Assembly (NCBI GenBank): GCA_007693945.1
Contig: RECP01000076.1
Location: 36,687 to 100,686 of the forward strand
Direction of reading: 5' to 3'
Origin: Spirochaetaceae bacterium
Lineage (GTDB): Bacteria; Spirochaetota; Spirochaetia; DSM-27196; PWMO01
Length of the DNA stretch: 64,000 bases
A program made the translations under genes and the position numbers. The notes beneath the pieces were generated by a model that did not search any database, was not told the origin of the DNA, and saw only the letters and a program-made list of their open reading frames with translations. How positions within the stretch are numbered: position 1 is the stretch's first letter; each line of letters begins with the position of its first letter. Shown one piece after another: positions 35,865 through 45,528 of this stretch.

Positions 35865-37301
35865 ATGAGAGTATTGAAGTTTGGCGGCAGCTCACTGGCA
35901 GATGCGCAGCGCATTCGCGGAGTCTGCGGTATCATCGGCCAGGCGCGTCATCGTGAGCCGATTGCCGTGGTGCTGTCGGCCATGAAGGGCGTCACCAACC
36001 TGCTGCTGCAGTCCGCCGGTGAAGCAGCCGTCGGTGACGCCGCGTATCATGATCACGCCCTCGAGATCTTCGCACAGCACGCAGACGCCGCTGAGACGCT
36101 CTTCCCCGCGACTGAACGCGCATCCGTCCTGGCGCCGGTAGAGGAGCTGATGGCGGAGCTGACGGAATTGCTGCGCGGCGTGGAACTGGTCAAGGAGTGT
36201 TCGCCGCGTACGATGGACCTGATCGCCAGCTTCGGCGAGCGTATGAGCTGCCGCCTGGTAGCGGCCTACCTGGATTCAATCGGGACCCCCGCGATTACGA
36301 TTGACGCGCGCAACCTGATCATTACCGATGACTACCATGGCAGCGCGGCGGTGGATTTCAGGCTCAGTTACCGTCTGATCGCCGAGGCGCTGCGCGACCT
36401 GCACGAAGTGCCGATTATCACCGGTTTCATCGCCGCGACCGGCGAAGGGGTGACAACCACGCTGGGCCGCAACGGCTCCGATTACACCGCGTCGCTGGTT
36501 GGCGCGGCTGTCGGCGCCGGCGCGATCGAGATCTGGACGGACGTGGACGGTGTGCTGAGCGCCGATCCGCGCTACGTTCCCGAAGCGTTCGTGGTAAGCC
36601 GCCTGTCTTTCAAGGAAGCGATGGAACTGTCGTACTTCGGCGCCGAGGTGATTCATCCCTACACCATGGTCCCGGCGGTCGAGAAGAACATACCGATCTG
36701 GATCCGTAACACGCTCAATCCGGGTGCGGCCGGCACGCGCATCTCCGCCGAGCCCGTGCACGACAAGCACCCGATCACCGGAATCGCTTCAATTGACAAC
36801 GTCTCGCTGGTCAACGTCGAAGGTGGTGGCATGGTGGGTGTACCGGGAATGGCCGGCCGCGTCTTCTCGACACTGGCAAGGGTAGGCGTCAACGTGATCA
36901 TGATTTCCCAGGCTTCCAGCGAGCACAGTATCTGCATCGTCTGTCGCCAGGGGCAGGCGCGCGCGGCAATCGAGGGCCTGCAGAGCGAGTTGGCGCACGA
37001 GCTGACCCACAAGCAGATCGAGCGCTTCGAGTTGATCGAAGACCTTGAAATCATCGCTGTGATCGGCGAGAAGATGCGCGGAACACCCGGTATCTCCGGC
37101 CGGCTTTTCAGTGCCCTCGGTGACGCGGGGATCAACATCCTGGCTATTGCGCAGGGCTCAACCGAGATGAACATCTCGTTCCTGGTGCATCGCGACGACC
37201 GCGAGCGTACGCTGCAGGTCGTGCACCGCGCGTTCTTCGGTGACGGCAACGGAGCAGGCGCCCGAAGCGGCCGGGCCGGCGCTGCGGGGGCGAAGCGATG
37301 A
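35865..37301 (+). CDS. Aspartate kinase (ThrA/LysC-type, with ACT domains)
   Basis: MRVLKFGGSSLADAQRI; GFIAATGEGVTTTLGRNGSDYTA; SQASSEHSICIVC; AQGSTEMNISFLV. Confidence 0.95.
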   Translation: MRVLKFGGSSLADAQRIRGVCGIIGQARHREPIAVVLSAMKGVTNLLLQSAGEAAVGDAAYHDHALEIFAQHADAAETLFPATERASVLAPVEELMAELTELLRGVELVKECSPRTMDLIASFGERMSCRLVAAYLDSIGTPAITIDARNLIITDDYHGSAAVDFRLSYRLIAEALRDLHEVPIITGFIAATGEGVTTTLGRNGSDYTASLVGAAVGAGAIEIWTDVDGVLSADPRYVPEAFVVSRLSFKEAMELSYFGAEVIHPYTMVPAVEKNIPIWIRNTLNPGAAGTRISAEPVHDKHPITGIASIDNVSLVNVEGGGMVGVPGMAGRVFSTLARVGVNVIMISQASSEHSICIVCRQGQARAAIEGLQSELAHELTHKQIERFELIEDLEIIAVIGEKMRGTPGISGRLFSALGDAGINILAIAQGSTEMNISFLVHRDDRERTLQVVHRAFFGDGNGAGARSGRAGAAGAKR

Positions 37302-38611
37302 CGTTTGCCAGTACCCGGGATCCGTCCGACCGGGTGAGCTTTGCCGCCGCCGTATTTCGCGGACTGGCGCCCGACGGTGGACTCTACCATCCGGTGACCG
37401 AGACCGACCTCAGCGGGCTGATCAGCAGCTTTGGTCCGCAGACGTCGTTCAACGAAATCGCCGCCGAACTGACCTGCGGCCTGCTTGGCGATGAGCTTTC
37501 GCGTCACGAATCCGAAGCCGTGGTCGAGCTCGCCTTCAGCTTCGGCCCGCGTCTGGAGGCACTCTCAGACTCAATCGAGCTGCTCGAGCTGTTTCACGGT
37601 CCGTCGTGCGCCTTCAAGGACTTCGGCGCGTCCTTCCTGGCTGCCTGCATGGAGCACTTCCTTGGTCACCGTGACCGCCATGCGATCATTCTGACCGCTA
37701 CCAGCGGAGATACCGGCAGCGCCGTGGCGCAGGCCTTCTACGGGCGTCACAACATCAGCGTTGTGATTCTCTACCCTTCGGGGCGCGTCAGTCCGCTGCA
37801 GGAGAAGCAGCTCACAACGCTCGGAGGCAATATCGCAGCACTGGAGGTGCGCGGCTCGTTCGATGACTGTCAGAGAATGGTCAAGGAGGCGTTCATCGAC
37901 CGGGAGGTGACACGGCAGCTGGTGCTGACGTCAGCCAATTCGATCAATCTGGGACGGCTTCTGCCGCAGTCGTTCTATTACGTCTGGGCGGCGACGCAGT
38001 GGCGCGCTGCGCGGCGGCCGCCGCCGGTGTTCTGCGTACCAAGTGGCAACTTCGGCAATCTGACCGCCGGCGTGCTGGCGTGGCGCTGGGGAATGCCCGT
38101 CGAGCGCTTTGTGGCTACTACCAACGCCAACGACGTCGTCCCGGAGTATCTTGCCAGGGGCGTGTTTACGCCGCGCCCGTCGGTACGGACGGTGTCGAAT
38201 GCCATGGACGTCGGTAATCCGAGCAATTTCGAAAGACTCTCGGCGCTCTTCGGCGGTGATGTCGATGCGATGCGGGCCTGCATCGAAGGTTCGGTGATTA
38301 CCGACCAGGAGACCCTCGCAACCATTGAACGTTATCATCGCAGCCGCGACGTGTTTCTCGACCCGCATACCGCAACCGGTGTGCTGGCGGCCGAGCGTTT
38401 TCGCGCGCGGCGTGCAGAGACCGACATTGGTGTCATCTGTCTGGCCACCGCGCATCCCGGTAAGTTTCTGGAGGTAGTCGAGCAGGCAACCGGTACCCGC
38501 CCTCCGCTGCCGCCGCAACTGGCAGCGGTGCTCGAACGCCGCAAGCAGGCCACCGTCATCGAGAGCAGCTCCGAGGCGCTCAAAGGTTTTCTGCTCGACA
38601 CCTTCGGCTGA
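37298..38611 (+). CDS. thrC: Threonine synthase
   Basis: LAPDGGLYHP; FHGPSCAFKDFGASFLA; TATSGDTGSAVAQAFYG; ATGVLAAERF. ATGA overlap with aspartokinase. Confidence 0.95.
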   Translation: MTFASTRDPSDRVSFAAAVFRGLAPDGGLYHPVTETDLSGLISSFGPQTSFNEIAAELTCGLLGDELSRHESEAVVELAFSFGPRLEALSDSIELLELFHGPSCAFKDFGASFLAACMEHFLGHRDRHAIILTATSGDTGSAVAQAFYGRHNISVVILYPSGRVSPLQEKQLTTLGGNIAALEVRGSFDDCQRMVKEAFIDREVTRQLVLTSANSINLGRLLPQSFYYVWAATQWRAARRPPPVFCVPSGNFGNLTAGVLAWRWGMPVERFVATTNANDVVPEYLARGVFTPRPSVRTVSNAMDVGNPSNFERLSALFGGDVDAMRACIEGSVITDQETLATIERYHRSRDVFLDPHTATGVLAAERFRARRAETDIGVICLATAHPGKFLEVVEQATGTRPPLPPQLAAVLERRKQATVIESSSEALKGFLLDTFG

Positions 38612-38659
38612 CGCGCGCGACAGCGGCGTTCTGCGGGGGGACGCGTTCGGGCGCCAGGG

Positions 38660-39742
38660 CTACTCGACGTAGAGCCTGAGCAGCTTCTTGCCGTCGACGG
38701 CCCGGAAGGGATTGGCGCGGTTCTTGAGAAAGCTGCGATACACTTTGCAGGCGCGATAGTAGCCGTCGGGGCCGCGGTAGGTCGAGCAGAGATCGCACCG
38801 GTAGAGTTCGAGCAGCAGCGGGAAGAGTGGTGACGCCATCGCTTTCTCACTGCGGTAGGTCGGCAGCCGGTGCAGGTTGCCGGGCAACATGTGGTTGCGA
38901 ATCAGCCACGTGACGTTGTCGATGAACTGGCGCGAGAACTGCAGGCGGCGCAGCAAGCTGACGGCCGTCCGGGTTCCCAGCTCGGCGTGCTGGTCAAAGG
39001 CGCGCTCCCGGGTTCGGCGCGCGTGGGGTTTCCCGCTGTCGTGCAGCAGCAGGGCCATGGTCAGGGTGAGATCGGTTGATTTGCGGTACCGCAGCGTCTC
39101 CAGCGAATGCTGCCAGACGTTGCCTTCGGGGTGCTCTTCCTTGGAATGAACGGTGCCGTTCATCGGCTGCAGCTCGGGCCACAGGGCATGAACCGCGCCG
39201 CCATCCATCAGTATCTGCAACCCCTTCCACGCGAAACTGCCGCACAGCACGTCGATCAGCTGGCGTCGCTGCGCAGCGGCGGAAAGCGTCCGCATGACCG
39301 AGACGCAAGGCGGAGAGACTCTCTCGACGTCGTAGCCGTAACGCGCGCTGAGGACCGCCCCCTCCCAGAAGCTGGCGTCGTCATCGGGGTTGCGGGCCGA
39401 CAATCGTGCCGAGCGCAGCTGGTGGTAGGCGTCGGCGCGGTCAAAGAAGGTCTCCGTGCGCGGTTCGAAGAGCATATCGAGCACTGCATACCCGAAGCCG
39501 GCGTACTCAGCGTCCTCTTCAACGCAGCGGAAATAGATGTATCCCTCGCCGTTGGGAAGCGCGGCGTCCCATTCGTCCACGCCGGGATACTCGAGCGTAT
39601 CGTGCATGCGGGCCAGATCGACCAGGCTTCCACGCACCGCTACATAGAGGTTCTGCCCGAAAGGGCGGTGAAAGTAGCGGTCCAGCGCGCTGATAGAAGC
39701 GAGGTAGCAGGGTAGCGGGAGCGCTTGCAACTGCCGTAACAC
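38660..39742 (-). CDS. HD-domain protein related to CCA-adding/poly(A) polymerases, nucleotidyltransferase head not recognisable
   Basis: LWPELQPMNGTVHSKEEHPEGNVWQHSLETL...LLLHDSGKPHARR is PcnB/CCA-type HD; no GGxxRD/DxD motif in the N-terminal part. Confidence 0.8.
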   Translation of the reverse strand: MLRQLQALPLPCYLASISALDRYFHRPFGQNLYVAVRGSLVDLARMHDTLEYPGVDEWDAALPNGEGYIYFRCVEEDAEYAGFGYAVLDMLFEPRTETFFDRADAYHQLRSARLSARNPDDDASFWEGAVLSARYGYDVERVSPPCVSVMRTLSAAAQRRQLIDVLCGSFAWKGLQILMDGGAVHALWPELQPMNGTVHSKEEHPEGNVWQHSLETLRYRKSTDLTLTMALLLHDSGKPHARRTRERAFDQHAELGTRTAVSLLRRLQFSRQFIDNVTWLIRNHMLPGNLHRLPTYRSEKAMASPLFPLLLELYRCDLCSTYRGPDGYYRACKVYRSFLKNRANPFRAVDGKKLLRLYVE

Positions 39743-39763
39743 CGAATTCCTCCTGTACGCGCA

Positions 39764-41575
39764 CTAATCCGTGCCGCCAAGATGTCGCAGCAGCTCGTCA
39801 ATCTCGGTCCGCAGCTGCAGAACCTGCGCCGCAACGTGCTGAACGACATCGTCGTCGTCCAGTTCAGGATGCGTACAACTGTAGTCGTCGATGATGCGCA
39901 GGCCCCGTTCGCGATCGCGTTCCCGCGATGCTCGCACCGACTGATGCAGCGCTTCGATCATGTCACGCAGCTGATGGAGTTGACCGCGAGCGGACCGGTC
40001 CTCCTCGCATACCGGGCGCCGCTTTCCGATCAGGCGCCGCAAGAGCCCTCTTTCGAGCGCCAGGCAGCCTGCGTAGTCGATGAACCAGCGATAGGTCTCG
40101 ATAGCATCGATGCGATCCTGCTCCAACACCACGTTCTTGCCGATACCTTCGATTGTTCCCGGAAGGTAGTGCGGCGCAGGCTGACCGACCGCCTCGAGCC
40201 GCTGCACGGCTTCACCCATCATTGCTACAATGTCATCACGCAGGTACGAGAAGTCAAACTGATGGCGCCGGGCGTTATTCCGGCGGCGATACTTGATCTG
40301 ATTGCGCTCCAGCGCGTAGAGGTTGTGGCGCAGGCTCCACGCCGGAATCAGGCGGTTGAAGGCCGGCGACACGCCGGGCAGGTGTTGCTGCGTCTCGACA
40401 ATCAGCGAGAACGGAAACGATACCCGCTGCGGCAGCGTGGTGACTCCGCTGGCGATCACGCTGTACGGCGCCCGGCTGTAGTCGGCAGGAAACTTGATCA
40501 CGCTGTCCAGCCCGAAGAACATCCCCTCGCCGGGCCAGATTTCCTGATCGGGCACGCGCGACGTGTGGTTCGAACCGACGTTGGAGCCCGCTCCGAGCAC
40601 CCCGCGGCCTGCCGGCCAGAACGCCGCAATCAGCAGCGACTGATGGTGTGCGCCGGTGAACGGTCCGACGCACGAGGCGGTCACCTCACCCTCGCCAAGG
40701 ACTACGTTGGGTCCCACCACGCTCTGTGACACCTTGGCCTGGCGCTCCACGGTACTGTGCTCCATGATCAGTGACCGCTGAACGATCGCGTGGCTGTCGA
40801 TCCGGGCGCCGGGCTGTACCAGGCAGTGCTCCAGAATTGCGCCGGTGCCGATCTCCGTCGGCTCGTCGCTGTTCGAGAGCACGGTAGACTCAAGGATAAG
40901 CTCCGCCCCGCTGATGCGCGCCGCGGGACCAATCCAGCTGTTCCTGATCGACCTGCAGTTCTCGACTCGGGCGCCGTCTTCGACGCCACCGGCGCCGGCG
41001 GCGCACCGGGCGACGTAACGTTGGGCGACACCCTCGTAGGCGCTCTGCGCAGCGATGTCGCCGCGGCCGCCGAGCACGGCGCTGACGGTCGGCATGTCGA
41101 GCTCGGCCAGCAACGTGATCTCTCGGCCTCCGGGCTCGATCCCGGCGGAGATTCTGGTCCCGTTGCCGAACGTGCAGCTGCCGCTGTGCACCAGCGAGCT
41201 GGCGCTGAGGTAGGCGCCGGCGCCGATGAGATAGCCGGAAATCAGCGGGCAGCGATGGATCACGACGTCATCACCGAGCTCGCAGTCCACGAGCGTACTG
41301 GCGAGAATGCCGGGGCCGGGATGGCTGCCGGACGGCGTGAAGCTCCCGAGCACCACGCGGCCGTGGAAGGAGCTGTGATGGACGCGCGACGGGTCAAAGC
41401 GGTCGCGAACGGCCAGCAGTGACCAGTTGCCGCAGACATTGCCCTGCCGCTCCAACTGCGCGATTTCGGCTGCCTTCAGCGCACGCGTCGTATCGGTTGC
41501 GCGGGTCTGCTGTCTCAGCCGCATGAGAAAACTCGAATTGGCGATGATACGGTCGAAATCAGAAGATCGCTTCAC
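39764..41575 (-). CDS. DUF4954-like left-handed beta-helix protein
   Basis: Hexapeptide-repeat rich (LGDDVVIHRCPLISGYLIGAGAYLSASSLVHSG...); GTG start favoured. Confidence 0.75.
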   Translation of the reverse strand: MKRSSDFDRIIANSSFLMRLRQQTRATDTTRALKAAEIAQLERQGNVCGNWSLLAVRDRFDPSRVHHSSFHGRVVLGSFTPSGSHPGPGILASTLVDCELGDDVVIHRCPLISGYLIGAGAYLSASSLVHSGSCTFGNGTRISAGIEPGGREITLLAELDMPTVSAVLGGRGDIAAQSAYEGVAQRYVARCAAGAGGVEDGARVENCRSIRNSWIGPAARISGAELILESTVLSNSDEPTEIGTGAILEHCLVQPGARIDSHAIVQRSLIMEHSTVERQAKVSQSVVGPNVVLGEGEVTASCVGPFTGAHHQSLLIAAFWPAGRGVLGAGSNVGSNHTSRVPDQEIWPGEGMFFGLDSVIKFPADYSRAPYSVIASGVTTLPQRVSFPFSLIVETQQHLPGVSPAFNRLIPAWSLRHNLYALERNQIKYRRRNNARRHQFDFSYLRDDIVAMMGEAVQRLEAVGQPAPHYLPGTIEGIGKNVVLEQDRIDAIETYRWFIDYAGCLALERGLLRRLIGKRRPVCEEDRSARGQLHQLRDMIEALHQSVRASRERDRERGLRIIDDYSCTHPELDDDDVVQHVAAQVLQLRTEIDELLRHLGGTD

Positions 41576-41676
41576 GACGCTGCCCGCCTGCGGTATACTA
41601 TCACGATCATGATGAGCACGCAAACCGCGCCCCGTTGTTGTTTCCGGCAGCCGTGACGGATCGCGGTAAGCCGGGC

Positions 41677-41682
41677 TATAAT
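41677..41682 (+). promoter_or_regulatory. Perfect TATAAT -10 upstream of the rhamnose-type cassette
   Basis: Read directly; weak -35 GTGACG 18 bp upstream. Confidence 0.5.
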
Positions 41683-41718
41683 GCCGGGACAACGAGCCGT
41701 GTCGATCGGGGGGTAAGT

Positions 41719-42033
41719 ATGAATCGCGTGGCGTTCACAATGAAACTGAAGGCGGGCTACGAGTCGGAGTACAAGCGGCGGCACGACGAGATCTGGCCCG
41801 AACTGGTACGCGAGATCGAAGCGGCCGGTGTGCAGGACTATTCGATCTTTCTCGATCCCGACAGTCTGACTCTGTTCGCGGTGCAGAAGGTCAAGGACCA
41901 CGACACCACGGCGGACCTGCCAAAATCGCGGGTTGTCAAGAAGTGGTGGAAGTACATGGCCGACATTATGGACTGTAACGATGACAACTCCCCGGTGGTC
42001 AGGCATCTGCAGGAAGTCTTTCACATGGATTGA
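41719..42033 (+). CDS. rhaM: L-rhamnose mutarotase
   Basis: FTMKLKAGYESEYKRRHDEIWPELVREIEAAGVQDYSIFLD; WWKYMADIM. Confidence 0.93.
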   Translation: MNRVAFTMKLKAGYESEYKRRHDEIWPELVREIEAAGVQDYSIFLDPDSLTLFAVQKVKDHDTTADLPKSRVVKKWWKYMADIMDCNDDNSPVVRHLQEVFHMD

Positions 42034-42048
42034 CGGGAGGATAGAGAC

Positions 42049-43197
42049 TTGAGTCTCGAACAACTGGTTGACCTTTCGCGGTTCTACGGGGCCAACCCGC
42101 AATGGGTTCTGGCGGGCGGCGGCAACACCTCGGTGAAGCAGAACGATACGCTCTACGTCAAGGCTTCGGGAACCACGCTGGCGGACGCTTCCGAAGAGAC
42201 CTTCGTCAGGATGGATCGCACCCGGCTGGCCGGCGTGCTGCACAAGGAGTATCCGCGGGACGCCGATGAGCGTGAACGGCAGGCGCTGCAGGATCTGATG
42301 GATGCGCGCCGGCCGGGAGAAGAGCGGCGCCCCAGCGTTGAGACGCTGATGCACGAGCTGATGCCGTTTCGCTTTGTTGTCCACACCCATCCACCGCTGG
42401 TCAACGGGATTACCTGTTCCCGGGAAGGGCAGTCGGCGGCGCAACGCGTGTTTGGTGACACGGTGGTCTGGGTCCCGAACATCAATCCCGGGCTGATTCT
42501 GGCGCGGGCGGTGGGTGACGCGATCGAGGCCTTCCGCCGGCAGCATAACGATGCGCCGCGGATCATTCTGCTGCAAAACCACGGCCTGGTTGCAGGAGCC
42601 GATACGGCGGAAGAGGTGCGCAGTCTGCACAAGACAATCTTCGGGCAGGTGAAAGGGCACGTCGCGCGTATGCCGGATTTTGACAGTATTCCCTACGACG
42701 GCCAGCGCTCCGAGCTGTTGGCGTATCAGCTCGTCAAACGTGCGCAGGAACTCGATTCCGGAACGCCGGAGTACCGCAGCGTCTTGCTTACCAATCGCGA
42801 GATCGCCCGCTTCGTGCGGTCGGAGAACGCATTTGCCCCGCTGGCACGCGCATTCAGTCCCGATCACATAGTGTATGCCGGTCATCGCACTCCGTTTTTG
42901 AAGCTGACTGACGATATCATAGCGGCCAAGCAGGCAATCGGCGCAGCTCTCGGCGCCTTCCTCGCGGAGAGTGGCCGGATTCCGCCGGTGGTCGCGGTGC
43001 AGGAGCTGGGCGTCTTCATCAACGGCCGCACTCAGCGCAAGATGGATGCCGCGGCGGCTCTCTTCCTGGACGCGGTACAGGTTGCCGTCCACGCCGAATC
43101 CTTCGGCGGGGCCGTTCCGCTGCCGCCTGAGCAGACGGAGTTCATTATGGGCTGGGAAGTGGAACGCTTCCGTAGTCAGGTCAGCGCGGGAGAATGA
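42049..43197 (+). CDS. Class II aldolase/adducin family protein (rhamnulose-1-phosphate aldolase-like)
   Basis: GGGNTSVK; VVHTHPPLVNGITCS; ILLQNHGLV. Confidence 0.85.
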   Translation: MSLEQLVDLSRFYGANPQWVLAGGGNTSVKQNDTLYVKASGTTLADASEETFVRMDRTRLAGVLHKEYPRDADERERQALQDLMDARRPGEERRPSVETLMHELMPFRFVVHTHPPLVNGITCSREGQSAAQRVFGDTVVWVPNINPGLILARAVGDAIEAFRRQHNDAPRIILLQNHGLVAGADTAEEVRSLHKTIFGQVKGHVARMPDFDSIPYDGQRSELLAYQLVKRAQELDSGTPEYRSVLLTNREIARFVRSENAFAPLARAFSPDHIVYAGHRTPFLKLTDDIIAAKQAIGAALGAFLAESGRIPPVVAVQELGVFINGRTQRKMDAAAALFLDAVQVAVHAESFGGAVPLPPEQTEFIMGWEVERFRSQVSAGE

Positions 43198-44693
43198 GCA
43201 TGGACTACGCGATAGCGGTTTTTGACGTCGGCAAGACCAACAAGAAGCTGCTGGTTTACGACCAGCAGCTGCAGTTGATAGAGACGGTCTCCGAGCGTTT
43301 TGCGGCGGTTCAGCAGCACGGTGTATCCGCGGAACCGGTGGTGGAGATCGAGCGGTGGCTGATACGTAATCTCAACCGCTTCGCGGAGCAGTACCCGATC
43401 CGGGTGATTTCAGTTGCCACCCACGGCGCCGCTTTCGTCTGTGTTGACCGTGACGGCGAGCCGACGGTGCCGGCGTTGGACTACACGCACGATCCGGGGG
43501 ACGATTTTCACGACACCTTCTTCGAGGCCTTCGGTTCCCGGATCGAGCTCCAGCAGCAGACCGCCACCGCCGAACTCAAGCCGCTGATCAATCCCGGCAA
43601 GGCTATCTTCTACCTGCAGCAGAAGTTTCCCCGCGACTTCGCGCGTACCGTTTCGGTGCTCTTCTTTCCCGGCTATTTCGGCTTTCGCCTCACCGGACGC
43701 AAAGCCGCCGACTACACCTACCCGGGGTGCCACACGTTTCTGTGGGACTTTGCGCGTGACAGCTGGTCGGCGGTCACCGACGGCCTTGGCATCCGCACAC
43801 TGCTTCCTGAACGGGTAGGTTCCCCGTGGGAAGTGCTCGGCACACTGAAACCCGAGGTCATCGAAGCAACCGGACTCGATCCTGCCACCGTTGTGACGCT
43901 CGGCATTCACGACTCCAACGCCTCGTTGTTGCCCTATCTGCTGAAGATGCGCGAGGATTTCGTACTGAACTCCACCGGCACGTGGTGCGTGGCGATGCAT
44001 CCGATGGAGGAGGTCTTCTTTTCGGAGGATGAACTCGGCAAGACCGTCTTCTACAACCGCTCGGCCTTCGGAGCTCCGATCAAGACATCAATTCTGATGG
44101 GCGGACAGGAGTTCGAGGTCTACACGCGGCTGCTGCTTGACATCAACAATGCCGGCGTCTACCCGCAGTTCAATAGCGAGCTCTACCAGCGCGTAATCCG
44201 GGACAAATCGCTGTTCATCTTTCCGAGCGTGGTTCGCGGCACCGGACAGTTTCCCGACTCCGAGCCACGCGTCTACGAGCGTGGAACGGTCTACCCGTTG
44301 CAGGACATCACTTCCGGCAGAGCTGTGCCGGACTTCTTCAGCGATCTGCCGGTGGCGTTTGCCGTGCTGAACCTGTCGCTGGTGATTCAGACCGGTGTGG
44401 CATTCGAGCGCATCGGCCACCGCCCGGGCACGGCGATCTACACCGAGGGAGGGTTTCGCAACAACCTTGACTACAACACTATCCTGGCGGCGTATCGCTC
44501 TGAGGCCCCGGTCTACCTCAGCAATCTCGAAGAGGCAACCTCATTCGGCGCGGCAATGGTCGGACGTACCGCGTGGGAAGGTATCGACGTACGCGATCTG
44601 GCGGATACGTTCGAGATTCACACCCAGCGGGTTCAGCCGGCAGCGATCGAGGGGCTCGAAGAATACGCCCGGGCATTCATGCAACTGCTCTGA
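43194..44693 (+). CDS. FGGY-family carbohydrate kinase (rhamnulokinase-like)
   Basis: VFDVGKTNKKLLVYD; ATHGAAFVCVD; LGIHDSNASLLPYL; overlaps the aldolase stop. Confidence 0.87.
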   Translation: MSMDYAIAVFDVGKTNKKLLVYDQQLQLIETVSERFAAVQQHGVSAEPVVEIERWLIRNLNRFAEQYPIRVISVATHGAAFVCVDRDGEPTVPALDYTHDPGDDFHDTFFEAFGSRIELQQQTATAELKPLINPGKAIFYLQQKFPRDFARTVSVLFFPGYFGFRLTGRKAADYTYPGCHTFLWDFARDSWSAVTDGLGIRTLLPERVGSPWEVLGTLKPEVIEATGLDPATVVTLGIHDSNASLLPYLLKMREDFVLNSTGTWCVAMHPMEEVFFSEDELGKTVFYNRSAFGAPIKTSILMGGQEFEVYTRLLLDINNAGVYPQFNSELYQRVIRDKSLFIFPSVVRGTGQFPDSEPRVYERGTVYPLQDITSGRAVPDFFSDLPVAFAVLNLSLVIQTGVAFERIGHRPGTAIYTEGGFRNNLDYNTILAAYRSEAPVYLSNLEEATSFGAAMVGRTAWEGIDVRDLADTFEIHTQRVQPAAIEGLEEYARAFMQLL

Positions 44694-44781
44694 CGTCCAT
44701 CGCACGCTGGGCCGACGGGCCGATTTGCGCTATATTCTGGTGTAGAATCAAATCTTCGGCATACAACTGAAGGAGAACCCC

Positions 44782-45528
44782 ATGACTGTGATTCCGGCGA
44801 TTGATATTCTCGGCGGACGCTGCGTTCGGCTCACGCAGGGCGACTACGATCAGGTTGACGTCTATGACAAAGACCCCGTGGCCGTTGCGCGCGGTTTCGT
44901 GGAAGCAGGTGCCGGTCGACTGCACATTGTTGATCTCGACGGCGCGCGTGGAGACAAGCAGAGCAACCGCAAGAAGATCCGCAAGATTCGCAAGGCGGTG
45001 AACTGCACGCTCGAGTTTGGTGGCGGTATTCGCACCGATGAAGACATCGAAGAGTTGATGGATCTGGGGATCGACCGGTTTGTGATCGGTACCACCTTTG
45101 CCCGGCGACCCGAAGTCGTGGAAGGGTGGAGTGCGCATTACGGCAACGTGTTTCTGGCCGGAATAGATGCGCGTGATCACATGGTCTACGTGGAGGGCTG
45201 GGAACGGCAGACCGGCGTCGAAGACCTTACCCTGGCCCGGCGCGCCCGCGAAGTAGGCGCCTGCGGTATCATCTATACCAACATCGCCAACGACGGCACG
45301 CTCGGCGGACCCGATATCGAAGGCGCCAACCGGATTGCCGAGGTCTCGCAACTGCCGGTGATTCTATCCGGTGGAATCGGGTCCGCGGCGGACATAGAGC
45401 GCGTCGCGGTCGAGCGGCATCCAAACGTGGTGGCGGTTATCGCCGGCAAGGCGATCTACGAGGACGCAGTCGACCTCAGGGAGCTGTTTCGCGCCTTTCC
45501 ACCGCCCGACGGAGAACAGCAGTGGTAG
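44782..45528 (+). CDS. hisA: HisA ProFAR isomerase
   Basis: VIPAIDILGGRCVRLTQGDYDQ; HIVDLDGA; FGGGIRTDEDIEELMDLGIDRFVIGT; SGGIGS. Confidence 0.97.
   Translation: MTVIPAIDILGGRCVRLTQGDYDQVDVYDKDPVAVARGFVEAGAGRLHIVDLDGARGDKQSNRKKIRKIRKAVNCTLEFGGGIRTDEDIEELMDLGIDRFVIGTTFARRPEVVEGWSAHYGNVFLAGIDARDHMVYVEGWERQTGVEDLTLARRAREVGACGIIYTNIANDGTLGGPDIEGANRIAEVSQLPVILSGGIGSAADIERVAVERHPNVVAVIAGKAIYEDAVDLRELFRAFPPPDGEQQW

Noticed and set aside
41572-43092. 506-aa minus-strand ORF opposite rhaM and the aldolase
   Set aside because: Antisense to two clearly conserved genes; long shadow ORFs are expected in high-GC DNA and the translation has no recognisable motif.
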